From the NCBI GenBank assembly GCA_900316645.1, contig ONDP01000005.1:1-64000 (forward strand): DNA of 64,000 nucleotides, written 5' to 3'. The position numbers were made by a program, and so were the translations under genes. The notes below the pieces were generated by a model. The model had not been told where the DNA came from and ran no database searches. It saw only the letters and a list, made by a program, of their open reading frames with translations. This document shows positions 23,393 to 34,056 of this stretch, piece after piece. Numbering within the stretch: the first letter of the stretch is position 1; each line of letters begins with the position of its first letter. Origin of the DNA: an uncultured Prevotellaceae bacterium (GTDB lineage Bacteria > Bacteroidota > Bacteroidia > Bacteroidales > Bacteroidaceae).

Positions 23393-24964
23393 ATGGCAAC
23401 AATGAAGAAACTATTTCTCGCAGGATGCCTGCTGACTATGACAGCAATGCCTTCGTGGGCACAGACTGGTACGAAGATGGAGGCGGAGGATGCCACCTAC
23501 AAAAATTGCGAAATGAAAACGGACAGCAAATACTCTGGTGGGAAGGCGCTGTCGCTGACAAAAGCAAATGCAAAGATTACTTTCTCCTATACCTGTAGCG
23601 AAGGAGGAAAATATACCGTCCTTGCAATGGGAGAAGGTATCGGTGGCGAGAAAGAGGTGGCTATCACTGTAAATGGCAGTGCAGCAACGTTCAAGGTGAA
23701 TGCATTGACCGAGGTGGAGGTGGGCACCTTCAAATTGCCTGTGGGCAAATGTACCATTGAGATTACCCCCTCATGGACGTGGTTTAACATCGACTATATC
23801 CGCATTGAGAAAAGTACCAGCACGATAGCTTTCGATATCGCTGCAACACCCGTGGACGGAGCAGCTGTGGAAAGTGCTAAAAGTCTATACAAGTTCCTGT
23901 ACGAGAACTTCGGCAAGAAAAGCATCTCTGGCATGATGACCGGCAACATGACATCGGCTCCTGACAAAGTGAAAGAGCATGCCGACATTCAGGAGTTCTA
24001 TAAGCGATCAGGGAAGTATCCTGCGTTGATTGGATTCGATTTCATGGAAACGACGGGCAAGAATGCCAGTCAAGATTATGCGAAACAGTATTCCAACAAA
24101 TCAGTAACACTGGCGAAGGACACATACAAGCAGGGCGGTATTCCCGCGTTCACATGGCACTGGCGCGACCCGAGCAGAGCAACAGTTGAGTTCTATTCGG
24201 AAAAAAGCACGGTCAAAATTGCAGACGCGCTGAATACAGATGGATCGTGGAACACCTCGTCACAACTCTACAAATACATCATTCAGGACATTGATGCCAT
24301 TGCCGACATCTTCCTCGACATGCAAAACGAGGGTATGGCCTGCATCTTCCGCCCGCTGCATGAGGCAAGCGGCGGTTGGTTCTGGTGGGGCCGTAATAAG
24401 AATGCGGAACACTTTAAGAAACTCTACAAGCTGGTATTTGACAGAATGGTGAACGTAAAGGGTGTGCACAACGTGATATGGGTATGGAATGCAGATAAGA
24501 ACGACCAAGACTGGGATCCAGGCCAGAATTACTACGATGTGGTGTCTGCCGACATTTATAATAAAGCAGAGGACTATTCCAGCAATTACGTGATGTTCGA
24601 TAAACTGAAGGCGCTGACAGGTGGCAAGAAAATCGTAGCACTGTCGGAAAACGGACCAATCCCCGATATCGACGCGATGTTTGAAGATGAAGCCGTATGG
24701 TCGTGGTGGATGCCTTGGTATCAGACATGGGGCGGCAATTTTCTTGACCAGACGACTAATAAGGAATTGACTAAGATTATGAGCGACACACGTACCATCG
24801 GTCTGAGCGACATGCCCGGATGGGATCATTATACAGGTATCAAACAGACACACACCACCCGCCAACCCGACAGCGATTTCTACAACCTGAAAGGACAGCG
24901 ATTGAAGAAAAAACCATCAAGTGGTCTGTTTATCAGTGGCGGACTCGTGTTTTTTGCAAAGTAA
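23393..24964 (+). CDS. GH26 endo-beta-mannanase with N-terminal carbohydrate-binding domain
   Basis: A 523-aa secreted enzyme. Signal peptide ends near AMPSWAQ (start 23393 or ATG 23402). Residues about 28-140 look like a CBM35/CBM6-type beta-sandwich (MEAEDATYKNC, YSGGKALSL, WFNIDYIRIEK). Residues about 150-490 are the GH26 barrel with acid/base Glu324 in PLHEASGGWFWWG and nucleophile Glu419 in ALSENGP. The end (FYNLKGQRLKKKPSSGLFISGGLVF) is the short C-terminal motif common on exported Prevotella proteins. It should cut beta-mannan internally. The GH2 gene follows after 18 nt, forming a two-gene mannan operon with no SusCD pair in sight. Confidence 0.93.
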   Translation: MATMKKLFLAGCLLTMTAMPSWAQTGTKMEAEDATYKNCEMKTDSKYSGGKALSLTKANAKITFSYTCSEGGKYTVLAMGEGIGGEKEVAITVNGSAATFKVNALTEVEVGTFKLPVGKCTIEITPSWTWFNIDYIRIEKSTSTIAFDIAATPVDGAAVESAKSLYKFLYENFGKKSISGMMTGNMTSAPDKVKEHADIQEFYKRSGKYPALIGFDFMETTGKNASQDYAKQYSNKSVTLAKDTYKQGGIPAFTWHWRDPSRATVEFYSEKSTVKIADALNTDGSWNTSSQLYKYIIQDIDAIADIFLDMQNEGMACIFRPLHEASGGWFWWGRNKNAEHFKKLYKLVFDRMVNVKGVHNVIWVWNADKNDQDWDPGQNYYDVVSADIYNKAEDYSSNYVMFDKLKALTGGKKIVALSENGPIPDIDAMFEDEAVWSWWMPWYQTWGGNFLDQTTNKELTKIMSDTRTIGLSDMPGWDHYTGIKQTHTTRQPDSDFYNLKGQRLKKKPSSGLFISGGLVFFAK

Positions 24965-24982
24965 ACCATCTAAAAAGTAATT

Positions 24983-27415
24983 ATGAATATGAAAAAATGG
25001 CTCATCGGTGCAGTCTGTTTGGTAACACTTACCCTGCATGCACAAAACGTGAGAGAAAACATCCTGTTGGACGAAGGGTGGAAGTTTGCCTTTGGAAATA
25101 CTGCCGACCCGCAGAAAGACTTCGGTTGCGGAACAGAGTATTTTAACTACCTGACCAAAGCCAACTCCATTCACAACGAGGGACCGTACAGCACGAAGTT
25201 TGACGATTCGAAATGGCAGGAGGTCCGTGTGCCCCACGATTGGGTATCTACCCTGCCCTATGCCTCTAATGCCAGTCATTCGCACGGCTACAAGACAGTG
25301 GGATTCAAATATCCGGAAACCAGTGTAGGCTGGTATCGCAAGACCGTTCAGATAGGCAAGGAAGATGAGGGCAAACAGATTAGTCTGCGCTTCGACGGCA
25401 TCTTCCGCAATGCCAACGTATGGTTCAATGGTTTCTGGTTAGGTACAGAACCCAGCGGCTATGCCACCCAAGTGTATGACGTGACGGAATACGTGAATTT
25501 CGGAGGCGACAATCTGATATGCGTAAGGGCTGATGCCTCACTGGAAGAGGGCTGGTTCTACGAGGGTGGCGGCATCTATCGCGACGCTTGGCTGGTGAAG
25601 ACGGGCAAGGTGAGTGTGGCACCCTTCGGAACGTTTGTCTATTCCGACTTCAAGGCATCGTCGCTGAAGACGCAGGTAACGGTAGAGACGGAGGTGCACA
25701 ACAGCAGTCTGGAGACACTGGAGGTGATGGTGACAAACAAACTGGTGAATGCCGAGGGCAAGGATGTGGACTATGCTGCACGCGAGATAGTGACGATAAG
25801 GGGTAAGGAAACGGTGAAGTGCAAACAGCTGATGACCGTCTTCGAGCCACACATGTGGAGTCCCGACAACCCCTATCTATATAAGGTGATAACGACAGTC
25901 AGGGTGAACAACGAGGTGGTGGACAGATACGAGACGACTACGGGATTCCGCGAGATAGCCTTTGATGCCGAAAAGGGCTTTCTGCTGAACGGCAAACCGC
26001 TGGAACTGAAGGGTGTGAATATGCACCAGGACCATGCGGGTGTGGGTGCTGCCATCCCCGACGCACTGCAGGCTTGGCGCATTCGCCAGTTGAAGGCCTT
26101 CGGATGTAATGCCTACCGTGCGTCGCACAACCCCATGACACCTGCCCTGCTCGACATCTGCGACAGGGAGGGAATACTGGTGATTGACGAGAACCGACTG
26201 ACGGGTATCAACCAGGAGCATCTGAGACTGCTGGAGCGGATGATCAAGCGCGACAGAAACCACCCCAGCGTTATCATGTGGAGCGACGGCAACGAGGAAT
26301 GGGGCATTGAGAACACCGTTCAGGGTACACGCATTGCTGCTGCCATGAGGGAATACACGAAACTGCTGGATCCCACACGCCCATCGACCATTGCCAATGC
26401 CGGCGGCAGCGAAATGATTAAGGGGCTCGACGTCGTGGGATTCAACTATATCCTGCAGAACGACGTGGACAATCGCAAGAAGGCTCATCCCGACTGGAGA
26501 ATAGTGGGTACGGAGGAGACAACTGGATGCGGAACACGCGGCGTGTACTTCACCACACCCGACGACAAGGGCCACATGGTGAGCATGAACATGACTGCCG
26601 ACAAGGACGGCACGGAGAACCGTATCGAGCGCGGATGGAAATTCTATGACGAGCGCCCCTGGGCAGCAGGACTGTTCTACTGGACCGGTTTCGACTATCG
26701 CGGAGAACCTAATCCACTGAGCTATCCTGCCCACGACTCGGAGTTCGGTATCTTGGACTATTGCGGATTCTGGAAAGACGAGGCATGGTATCTGAAATCG
26801 TGGTGGACGGACGAGCCTACCCTGCACATATTCCCCCACTGGAACCTGAAGGGACATGAGGGCGAAGAGATAGAGCTGTGGGCATACAGCAACTGCGACG
26901 AGGTGGAACTGGAGGTAAACGGAAAGCAGTTGGGACGACAGGCCATGCCCAAGAACGGACACCTGAAATGGAAGGCCACCTACAAGCCTGGCAAAGTGGT
27001 GGCAAGGGGCTATAAGAACGGAAAGTGCATCATGACCGAGACGATAGAGACCACCAAGGATGCCAAAAAGATAGTGGCAAAGACCGACCGTACCAGTCTG
27101 CGTGCTGACGGACGCGACGTGGCTGTGGTAAACATAGAACTGCAGGACAGCAAGGGGCGCACGGTGCCTGATGCCTGTCAGATGCTGACATTCCGCGTAG
27201 AAGGCAATGGGCGCATCATCGGTGTGGGCAACGGTGACCCTGCCTACATGGGTAGCGACCACCCGAAAGACAAGGACTGCAAGGAATTCCAGATTCCTGC
27301 CTTCAACGGCTGTGCCCAGGTGATTGTGCAGAGCACGAAGGATGCTGGCACCATCAAGGTGGCGTGCGAGGCAAAAGGAATGGAAGAAGGAAGGGTGGAA
27401 GTGAAAAGTAACTAA
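24983..27415 (+). CDS. GH2 family beta-glycosidase (galactosidase/mannosidase type)
   Basis: An 810-aa exported enzyme; signal peptide MKKWLIGAVCLVTLTLHAQ (ATG 24983 or 24989). Domain order: GH2 sugar-binding jelly roll (about 25-215; VPHDW, GWYRKTVQIG, NANVWFNGFWLG), immunoglobulin-like domain (to about 320), TIM barrel (about 325-600) and C-terminal DUF4982-like and Ig-like domains. The acid/base Glu438 in SDGNEEWG and nucleophile near Glu511 in GTEETTG are intact. Exact sugar is not clear from sequence: beta-galactosidase is the closest match; next to a mannanase it may trim galactomannan or manno-oligosaccharides. Confidence 0.88.
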   Translation: MNMKKWLIGAVCLVTLTLHAQNVRENILLDEGWKFAFGNTADPQKDFGCGTEYFNYLTKANSIHNEGPYSTKFDDSKWQEVRVPHDWVSTLPYASNASHSHGYKTVGFKYPETSVGWYRKTVQIGKEDEGKQISLRFDGIFRNANVWFNGFWLGTEPSGYATQVYDVTEYVNFGGDNLICVRADASLEEGWFYEGGGIYRDAWLVKTGKVSVAPFGTFVYSDFKASSLKTQVTVETEVHNSSLETLEVMVTNKLVNAEGKDVDYAAREIVTIRGKETVKCKQLMTVFEPHMWSPDNPYLYKVITTVRVNNEVVDRYETTTGFREIAFDAEKGFLLNGKPLELKGVNMHQDHAGVGAAIPDALQAWRIRQLKAFGCNAYRASHNPMTPALLDICDREGILVIDENRLTGINQEHLRLLERMIKRDRNHPSVIMWSDGNEEWGIENTVQGTRIAAAMREYTKLLDPTRPSTIANAGGSEMIKGLDVVGFNYILQNDVDNRKKAHPDWRIVGTEETTGCGTRGVYFTTPDDKGHMVSMNMTADKDGTENRIERGWKFYDERPWAAGLFYWTGFDYRGEPNPLSYPAHDSEFGILDYCGFWKDEAWYLKSWWTDEPTLHIFPHWNLKGHEGEEIELWAYSNCDEVELEVNGKQLGRQAMPKNGHLKWKATYKPGKVVARGYKNGKCIMTETIETTKDAKKIVAKTDRTSLRADGRDVAVVNIELQDSKGRTVPDACQMLTFRVEGNGRIIGVGNGDPAYMGSDHPKDKDCKEFQIPAFNGCAQVIVQSTKDAGTIKVACEAKGMEEGRVEVKSN

Positions 27416-27436
27416 CGGCACAATTACGATAAAAAT

Positions 27437-27469
27437 CGGGCAAATACTTTGTATTTCGCCCGTTTTTTT
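27437..27469 (+). terminator. Terminator after the GH2 gene
   Basis: Stem CGGGC/GCCCG extended by AAATAC/GTATTT across a one-base bulge, 3-nt loop, then seven T. It overlaps the -33 region of the alaS promoter. Confidence 0.85.
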
Positions 27470-27478
27470 ATACCTTTG
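27448..27478 (+). promoter_or_regulatory. alaS promoter
   Basis: TTTG (27448-27451) within the preceding terminator hairpin and TACCTTTG (27471-27478), 19 nt apart. Confidence 0.7.
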
Positions 27479-27521
27479 CAGGCAAATTGTAAATAGTAAA
27501 TAGTTAAAATTGTAAACAACA

Positions 27522-30185
27522 ATGATGTCAGCTAACGAGATTCGCGAATCGTTTAAGAAGTTTTTCGAGCAGAAACAGCACGCTATCGTGCCCTCTGCCC
27601 CTATGGTGATTAAAGACGACCCAACACTGATGTTCACCAACGCAGGTATGAACCAGTGGAAGGATATTATATTGGGAACACGTGACCCAGAGCCACGTCG
27701 CCGAGCCGATACTCAGAAGTGTCTGCGCGTGAGCGGAAAGCACAACGACCTGGAGGAAGTAGGTCATGATACTTACCACCACACCATGTTCGAGATGCTG
27801 GGCAACTGGTCGTTTGGCGACTATTTCAAAGAGGGCGCCATCGACATGGCTTGGGAATACCTGGTGGACGTGTTGAAACTGAATCCCGAGGATTTGTATG
27901 TTACCGTATTCGAAGGCTCACCCGAGGAGAATATCCCTCGTGACGATGAGGCAGCGAAATACTGGGCTAAGCATGTGCCAGAAGATCATATCATCAATGG
28001 TAACAAGCACGACAACTTCTGGGAGATGGGCGACACAGGTCCCTGTGGTCCTTGTTCTGAGATTCACGTTGACTCTCGTACACCAGAACAGAAAGCCGCC
28101 TCTGGCAAGACGGGGCGTGAGCTCGTCAACCAAGACGACCCACAGGTCATAGAAATATGGAACCTTGTGTTCATGCAGTTCAACCGCAAGGCTGACGGCT
28201 CGCTGGAGAAGCTCTCTATGAATGTCATTGACACCGGTATGGGATTCGAGCGTCTGGTTCGTATGATGCAGGGAAAGCACTCTAACTATGACACCGATGT
28301 GTTCCAGCCCATCATCAAAGCAGAACAGGACATCACTGGTCTGAAATACTTCACCTTCGAAGAGGAGACAGAGAACCCCATCAGCAAGGAACAAGATGCC
28401 ATCAACGTGGCCATGCGCGTTTGTGCCGACCACCTGAGAGCTGTAGCCTTCTCGATTGCCGACGGACAGCTGCCTTCGAATGCCAAGGCTGGCTACGTGA
28501 TTCGTCGCATTCTGCGCCGTGCAGTGCGCTATGCCTACACATTCCTCGGACAGAAGGAAGGTTTCCTCTATCAACTCGTTCCCACACTGGTTCACGAGAT
28601 GGGCGACGCCTTCCCCGAACTGAAGGCGCAGCAGACACTGATTACCAAGGTGATCAAGGAAGAGGAAGATTCGTTCCTGCGTACCCTCGACAAGGGTATT
28701 TCGATGCTGAATGATGCTATGGACAAATTGAAGGCTGAGGGTAAGAGTCAGCTGGATGGTGTACAGGCTTTCCGTCTGTTCGACACCTACGGATTCCCCC
28801 TCGACCTGACTGAGCTGATTTGTCGCGAGAACGGCTTCACGGTAGATGAAGAGCAGTTCAACGTGGAGATGCAGAAGCAGAAGGAGCGCGCTCGTAACGC
28901 TGCTGCCGTTGAAAACAGCGACTGGGTAGAGCTGAAGGCTGGCGAACAGCAGTTCGTGGGCTACGACTATACAGAATACAACTGCCATATCCTGCGCTAT
29001 CGCAAGGTGACACAGAAAAAGAACGAGTTCTATGAACTGGTGCTCGACGCCACTCCTTTCTACGGAGAGATGGGTGGACAGGTAGGTGACTGCGGTGTAT
29101 TGGTGAACGAGAACGAGACTATCGAGATTATCGACACCAAGCGCGAGAACAACCAGAGCGTACACATCGTCAAGCAATTGCCCAAAGACCCATCGGCTGA
29201 GTTCATGGCTTGTGTAGATACAGACAAGCGTAATGCATCGGCTGCCAACCATACGGCAACCCACCTGTTGGACTATGCACTGAAGCAGGTGCTGGGCGAC
29301 CACGTAGAGCAGAAGGGTTCGTTTGTGAGCCCCGACACGCTGCGTTTCGACTTCTCGCACTTCCAGAAGGTGACTGACGAGGAGTTGCGTGAGGTAGAGC
29401 GTATGGTGAACGACATGATTCGTCAGGACATTCATATCGACGAGCATCGTGACGTGCCTTTCGACGAGGCCAAGAAACTGGGAGCCATTGCCCTGTTCGG
29501 TGAGAAATACGGTGACAAGGTACGCGTGGTACGCTTCGGTCCGTCGTGCGAGTTCTGTGGTGGTATTCATGCCACAAGCACAGGTCGCATCGGTTTCTTC
29601 AAGATTATCGGTGAGAGCAGTGTTGCAGCCGGCATCCGCCGTATTGAGGCCACTACGGGAAAGGACTGCGAAGAGCGTCTCTACCAGATGGAGGATATCC
29701 TGAAGAACATCAAGGCATTCTTCAACAATGCCAAGGATCTGCAGGGTGTCATCCAGAAATATATTGAGGAGCACGACCACATGAAGAAGGAGATTGAGGG
29801 CTTCCAGGCCCAGGCTGTGGAGCGTGCTGCACAGAGAATGGTAGAAAAGGCCCGCAACGTGAATGGCGTGAAGGTGATTACTGCCGTACTGCCCATGGCG
29901 CCAGCCTCTGCCAAGGATTTGGCATTCAAGGTACGTGCCAGCGTAGAAGGCTCACTGCTCTGCGTTATCGGTTCACACGACAACGACAAGCCCCAGCTGT
30001 CAATCATGATGAGCGACGATATGGTGAGCGACCACGGACTGAACGCCGGACAGATGGTTCGCGAAGCAGCCAAACTGATTCAGGGTGGCGGCGGCGGTCA
30101 GCCCCATTTCGCTCAGGCTGGCGGTAAGAATGTCGATGGCCTCAGTGCTGCCGTTGACAAAGTGATTGAATTGGCTAATCTATAA
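27522..30185 (+). CDS. alaS: Alanyl-tRNA synthetase
   Basis: An 887-aa class II synthetase, full length. Motif 1 and the catalytic core are at the N-terminus ([50 protein letters not shown]), the editing domain has [16 protein letters not shown] and the Cys/His zinc site [13 protein letters not shown], and the C-terminal C-Ala domain ends with [16 protein letters not shown]. Start 27522 or 27525. The DUF853 ATPase follows 40 nt downstream. Confidence 0.97.
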   Translation: MMSANEIRESFKKFFEQKQHAIVPSAPMVIKDDPTLMFTNAGMNQWKDIILGTRDPEPRRRADTQKCLRVSGKHNDLEEVGHDTYHHTMFEMLGNWSFGDYFKEGAIDMAWEYLVDVLKLNPEDLYVTVFEGSPEENIPRDDEAAKYWAKHVPEDHIINGNKHDNFWEMGDTGPCGPCSEIHVDSRTPEQKAASGKTGRELVNQDDPQVIEIWNLVFMQFNRKADGSLEKLSMNVIDTGMGFERLVRMMQGKHSNYDTDVFQPIIKAEQDITGLKYFTFEEETENPISKEQDAINVAMRVCADHLRAVAFSIADGQLPSNAKAGYVIRRILRRAVRYAYTFLGQKEGFLYQLVPTLVHEMGDAFPELKAQQTLITKVIKEEEDSFLRTLDKGISMLNDAMDKLKAEGKSQLDGVQAFRLFDTYGFPLDLTELICRENGFTVDEEQFNVEMQKQKERARNAAAVENSDWVELKAGEQQFVGYDYTEYNCHILRYRKVTQKKNEFYELVLDATPFYGEMGGQVGDCGVLVNENETIEIIDTKRENNQSVHIVKQLPKDPSAEFMACVDTDKRNASAANHTATHLLDYALKQVLGDHVEQKGSFVSPDTLRFDFSHFQKVTDEELREVERMVNDMIRQDIHIDEHRDVPFDEAKKLGAIALFGEKYGDKVRVVRFGPSCEFCGGIHATSTGRIGFFKIIGESSVAAGIRRIEATTGKDCEERLYQMEDILKNIKAFFNNAKDLQGVIQKYIEEHDHMKKEIEGFQAQAVERAAQRMVEKARNVNGVKVITAVLPMAPASAKDLAFKVRASVEGSLLCVIGSHDNDKPQLSIMMSDDMVSDHGLNAGQMVREAAKLIQGGGGGQPHFAQAGGKNVDGLSAAVDKVIELANL

Positions 30186-30225
30186 CCAACATCGAAATCC
30201 CGATATAACGAAACTATAAGAGACT

Positions 30226-31800
30226 ATGTACGACAAAGAACGCGGGCTATACATTGCCCACTGCGCCAACGGAGCGCTTTCGATTACAGGTAAGATGGCG
30301 AATCGCCACGGACTGATTGCCGGTGCTACAGGTACTGGTAAGACAGTCACCCTGCAGGTGATGGCAGAGACATTCTGCCAGGCTGGTGTACCATGTTTCA
30401 TGGCAGATATGAAGGGCGACCTCAGCGGTATTTCGCAGGTCGGCAAACTGAGTGGCTTCATCGAGAAGCGCATGCCTGAGTTTGGTATTGAGAATCCTGA
30501 GTTCCAGGCATGTCCCGTGCGTTTCTTTGATGTATTCGGAGAACAGGGTCACCCTATGCGTGCCACTATCTCGCAGATGGGTCCGCAACTGTTGTCGCGA
30601 CTGATGAGCCTCAACGAGACGCAGGACGGTGTGCTGAACATTGTGTTCCGTATCGCTGACGAGCGCGGACTGTTGCTGATTGACGTGAAGGACTTGCGCT
30701 CGATGCTCGACTGGGTGTCGAAACATGCCAAGGAATACACCACCAAATATGGTAATATTTCGTCGGTAACGATTGGAGCCATCCAGCGTGCACTGCTGCA
30801 GTTGGAGTCACAGGGTGCTGATAAGTTCTTCGGTGAACCGTCGTTCGACATCTATGACCTGATGCAGTGCGAGGGTGGCAAGGGTGTGATGAACGTGCTG
30901 GCTGCAGACAAACTGATGATGCAGCCCAAGCTCTACAGCACCTATCTGCTGTGGTTGCTCTCGGAGCTCTACTCCACCCTGCCCGAAGTGGGCGACTTAG
31001 CACTGCCGAAACTGGTATTCTTCTTCGACGAGGCCCACATGCTGTTTACCGACACTTCAAAGGCCTTGCTCGACAAGATAGAACAGGTGATTCGTCTGGT
31101 GCGCTCGAAGGGTGTGGGCATTTATTTCATCACCCAGAGTCCTACCGATATCCCCGAAAATATCCTCGGACAGTTGGGTAACCGTGTACAACACGCCCTG
31201 CGTGCCTATACTCCGAAAGACCAGAAGGCAGTAAAGACTGCTGCCGACACCTTCCGTGCCAACCCAGAATTCAAGACCGACGAAGCCATCATGAATCTGG
31301 AGACGGGTGAGGCATTGGTGAGTTTCCTCGACGAGAAGGGTGCACCGTCTATGGTAGAACGTGCCAAGATTCTGTTCCCTCTCTCACAGATTGGAGCTAT
31401 CACGGAAGGACAGCGGCTGGACATCATCAAGCAGAGTCGCATCTATGGTAAATACGATACACCCATTGATCGCCAAAGTGCATTCGAGGTGCTGATTGCC
31501 GAAGCTGAGCAACAAGCCCTTGCCGAGGCAGAGGAAACAGAGGTAGCTGAAACAGAGAAAAAGAAGGAAGAAAAGCAGAAGCCCGGCATCATGAGTAAGG
31601 TGTTCAAGGCTATCATTACAGCCATTACATCCACCATTGCTGCCATTCTCGGTACCTATGTCAGCGACAAGGTGACAGGTAAGAAGACCAAGTCGAGATC
31701 ATCGGCAACAGGCAGAGTGGTAAAGAATGCCACCAGTGCTGCTACCCGTTCCGTAACGAAGGAACTGACCCGCGACATCTTGGGCAATCTGATAAAATAA
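30226..31800 (+). CDS. DUF853 / HerA-like P-loop ATPase (YjgR type)
   Basis: A 524-aa cytosolic ATPase of the HerA/FtsK superfamily. Walker A GATGTGKT lies at about 33-40 (HGLIAGATGTGKTVTLQVM), Walker B LVFFFDEAHMLF at about 261-272, and the sensor region GIYFITQSPTDIPENILGQLGNRVQHALRA follows. The C-terminus (about 425-524) is an acidic then basic extension with a hydrophobic segment (VFKAIITAITSTIAAILGTYVSD) that could be a membrane anchor. Function of YjgR/DUF853 is unknown; related enzymes move DNA. A strong terminator follows. Confidence 0.9.
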   Translation: MYDKERGLYIAHCANGALSITGKMANRHGLIAGATGTGKTVTLQVMAETFCQAGVPCFMADMKGDLSGISQVGKLSGFIEKRMPEFGIENPEFQACPVRFFDVFGEQGHPMRATISQMGPQLLSRLMSLNETQDGVLNIVFRIADERGLLLIDVKDLRSMLDWVSKHAKEYTTKYGNISSVTIGAIQRALLQLESQGADKFFGEPSFDIYDLMQCEGGKGVMNVLAADKLMMQPKLYSTYLLWLLSELYSTLPEVGDLALPKLVFFFDEAHMLFTDTSKALLDKIEQVIRLVRSKGVGIYFITQSPTDIPENILGQLGNRVQHALRAYTPKDQKAVKTAADTFRANPEFKTDEAIMNLETGEALVSFLDEKGAPSMVERAKILFPLSQIGAITEGQRLDIIKQSRIYGKYDTPIDRQSAFEVLIAEAEQQALAEAEETEVAETEKKKEEKQKPGIMSKVFKAIITAITSTIAAILGTYVSDKVTGKKTKSRSSATGRVVKNATSAATRSVTKELTRDILGNLIK

Positions 31801-31820
31801 CAAAAACAAATAGCAAAAGA

Positions 31821-31854
31821 AAAGCGGTTGAGATGTTCAACCGCTTTCTTTTTT
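31821..31854. terminator. Bidirectional terminator
   Basis: An 11-bp stem (AAAGCGGTTGA, 31821-31831, with 31837-31847), 5-nt loop, then CTTTTTTA. It separates the convergent DUF853 and TlpA-esterase genes. Confidence 0.9.
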
Positions 31855-33148
31855 ATTTCAACGTCCGCAGGAGGAAGTCACTGACAATATCCGTTGTGCG
31901 ATAGATGTTCTGCGAGAAACCATGATCGAAATATTCCTGAAGAACATACTCAGAACCCTTCCATTGTTGATGGAAACGCAACCCATAAGTGTACGGAACA
32001 ATACGGTCGCCATTACCATGAATGATCAAGGCTGGTCCGTGATAGTTTGCTGCAGTCTCATAGATAGGAAGCGAGAAAGCTGTTTTGATATAGTTACGAC
32101 CTAAGCGCTGAGGTCCCCACAACTCGACATACTCTGGAGGATCCAACGGGTTGTACTGCTTGCCGAACGTAGAGCCACGGATAGCATCGTCGCGGAGTAC
32201 GGCAGCAGGAGCCATCAATACCACAGCACTGATGTCGCTGCCCAGTTCGCCTGCCGTCATGGAAGCTACCACGCCCCCCTGAGAATGGCCCACCAAGGCA
32301 ATCTTAGACACATAGCGCAAATCACGTACATACTCAATGACCTTCTTGGCATCATTGATTTCGTTAGGCACTGTCATTTCCTCGAACTTTCCCTCGCTCT
32401 CTCCGTGACCATTGAAATCGAAACGGATGGAGGCAATGCCGTGTTTCTGCAACGAGTCGGTAATGAGTTCGAAGAGGGGACCTTCCTTGGTACCGCCAAA
32501 ACCATGACAGAACACCACCATCGGGCATTGCTGCCCTGGTTTCAAATCGGGCTTCTGGATAACAGCCTGCAGCTTGCCATGATCACCGTCGATGGTGACA
32601 CGCTCCCTGATAGGCTTAAAGCCTGTGGGGCGCAATTCCTTCAGGTATTTATCTACTTTATAGGTCAGCACCGTAGAGAGGGCTACTTTCCCTTCCTTAT
32701 CAACAACAACCATCGAGGGAATCCATTTCACGCCATACGCCTTGGCAATGTCCGTCTCCTTGAATTTCTTCAATTCGCTCACTTGCGTATAGGTGATGCC
32801 GAACTGCTCACATGCCTTGCGCCAAGCCTCCACATCGGTATCCATCGAGACACCCACGAACTCAATGCCCTGAGGGGCATACTCTTTATACATCCTCACC
32901 ACTTCGGGGGCATCCTTGCGACAGTCTGGACACCACGAAGCCCAGAAGTCGAGCACCACCGTCTTGCCCTTTAGCTGCGAGAGTTTAAAGGTCTTGCCAT
33001 CAATGGTCTTCATCTTGAAGTCGGGAGCCTGTGTTCCCGCCTTCACCAGTTCGGTAGCATACTTGCTGTCAAAGTCGGGCTCTGGTCCGAACTGCGCCCA
33101 AACAGTAGTGGCAGCCATGAGGAAGGCTGCCAATAGGATTCGTTTCAT
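31853..33148 (-). CDS. Fusion of TlpA-type thioredoxin and alpha/beta-hydrolase (esterase)
   Basis: A 431-aa exported two-domain protein. Signal peptide 1-18 (MKRILLAAFLMAATTVWA). Residues about 38-170 are a TlpA/ResA-like thioredoxin with redox site WCPDC (Cys73, Cys76) and cis-Pro144. Residues about 182-431 are an alpha/beta hydrolase of the feruloyl/cinnamoyl esterase group: HGFGGTKEG oxyanion loop, nucleophile Ser289 in GHSQGG, Asp381 and His409. Both active sites look intact. It probably acts in the periplasm. The fusion is unusual: disulfide chemistry and ester cleavage in one chain. Third gene of a minus-strand operon. Confidence 0.9.
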   Translation of the reverse strand: MKRILLAAFLMAATTVWAQFGPEPDFDSKYATELVKAGTQAPDFKMKTIDGKTFKLSQLKGKTVVLDFWASWCPDCRKDAPEVVRMYKEYAPQGIEFVGVSMDTDVEAWRKACEQFGITYTQVSELKKFKETDIAKAYGVKWIPSMVVVDKEGKVALSTVLTYKVDKYLKELRPTGFKPIRERVTIDGDHGKLQAVIQKPDLKPGQQCPMVVFCHGFGGTKEGPLFELITDSLQKHGIASIRFDFNGHGESEGKFEEMTVPNEINDAKKVIEYVRDLRYVSKIALVGHSQGGVVASMTAGELGSDISAVVLMAPAAVLRDDAIRGSTFGKQYNPLDPPEYVELWGPQRLGRNYIKTAFSLPIYETAANYHGPALIIHGNGDRIVPYTYGLRFHQQWKGSEYVLQEYFDHGFSQNIYRTTDIVSDFLLRTLK

Positions 33149-33161
33149 ACCTTATTTATTA

Positions 33162-34034
33162 TTAGAGTTCAGCATCAGAGCACTGGAAAGTTGTACCCTT
33201 TGTAATATCGCCTGTTTCCAGTCCGAGTTTGAACCACTTCATGCGCTGCTTGCTGGTACCGTGGTTGAACGACTCAGGAACGGCATAGCCACGGGCTTTC
33301 TTCTGCAAATAGTCGTCGCCAATGACCTGCGCACAACTAATGGCCTCCTCAATGTCGCCAACCTCCAAAGAACTGAAACGCTTATTGTCGTGATGTGCCC
33401 ATACACCGGCATAGAAATCGGCCAGCAACTCCAGGCGTACACTTAGTTTATTGGCCTCAGCCTCAGGGAGCTTCGACATTTGTTCGTGTACCTTAGCCAG
33501 AATGCCTGTGAGGTATTCCACATGGTGACCCACCTCGTGGGCAATCACATAGGCATAGGCAAAGTCGCCATCTGCACCCAACTGCTGCTTCATCGTGGTG
33601 AAGAACGACAGATCGATATACAGTTTCTGGTCACCTGGGCAATAGAAGGGACCCATTGCTGCAGAGCCCTGTCCGCAGGCTGTTGCCACACCACCCGTAT
33701 AAAGCACCATCTTAGGCACCTCGTACTGTGCGCCCTGCTGGCGGAATATCTCTGTCCACACATCTTCCGTACCAGCAAGAATCTGTGTAGAGAACTTGGC
33801 CAACTGCTGTTCCTCCTCCGTAAACTCTGGCTGGTTCTGCTCTATCTCCGTATTACCTCCAAAGGTATTCTCTTGCATCTGCTGCATAACAGCCGATACG
33901 GGATCGCCTCCCGAGAGCCATGCAAAGAGGGCTACCATAATGATACCACCGATACCAAGACCGGCCTTTGTGCCACCGCTCATTCCACGGCGGTCTTCCA
34001 CATTCGAGCTTTCGCGTCTTCCGTCTAATCTCAT
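33162..34034 (-). CDS. Neutral zinc metallopeptidase (YpfJ family)
   Basis: A 290-aa membrane-anchored peptidase of the PF04228 family. It begins MRLDGRRESSNVEDRRG, the family-typical start, followed by one transmembrane helix (AGLGIGGIIMVALFAWLSGG) and the catalytic domain with zinc motif HEVGHHVE and the downstream ELLADFYAGVWAHH glutamate motif. ATG 34034 was chosen over 34085 for this reason. Substrate unknown. It lies 22 nt after the cytidylate-kinase-like gene and 13 nt before the TlpA-esterase gene. Confidence 0.92.
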   Translation of the reverse strand: MRLDGRRESSNVEDRRGMSGGTKAGLGIGGIIMVALFAWLSGGDPVSAVMQQMQENTFGGNTEIEQNQPEFTEEEQQLAKFSTQILAGTEDVWTEIFRQQGAQYEVPKMVLYTGGVATACGQGSAAMGPFYCPGDQKLYIDLSFFTTMKQQLGADGDFAYAYVIAHEVGHHVEYLTGILAKVHEQMSKLPEAEANKLSVRLELLADFYAGVWAHHDNKRFSSLEVGDIEEAISCAQVIGDDYLQKKARGYAVPESFNHGTSKQRMKWFKLGLETGDITKGTTFQCSDAEL

Positions 34035-34056
34035 AATATGATTGTCGTTTGATTGA

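Noticed and set aside
25877-29780. 587-aa and 620-aa minus-strand frames opposite the GH2 and alaS genes
   Set aside because: Both are antisense shadows of strongly conserved enzymes and have no family features.
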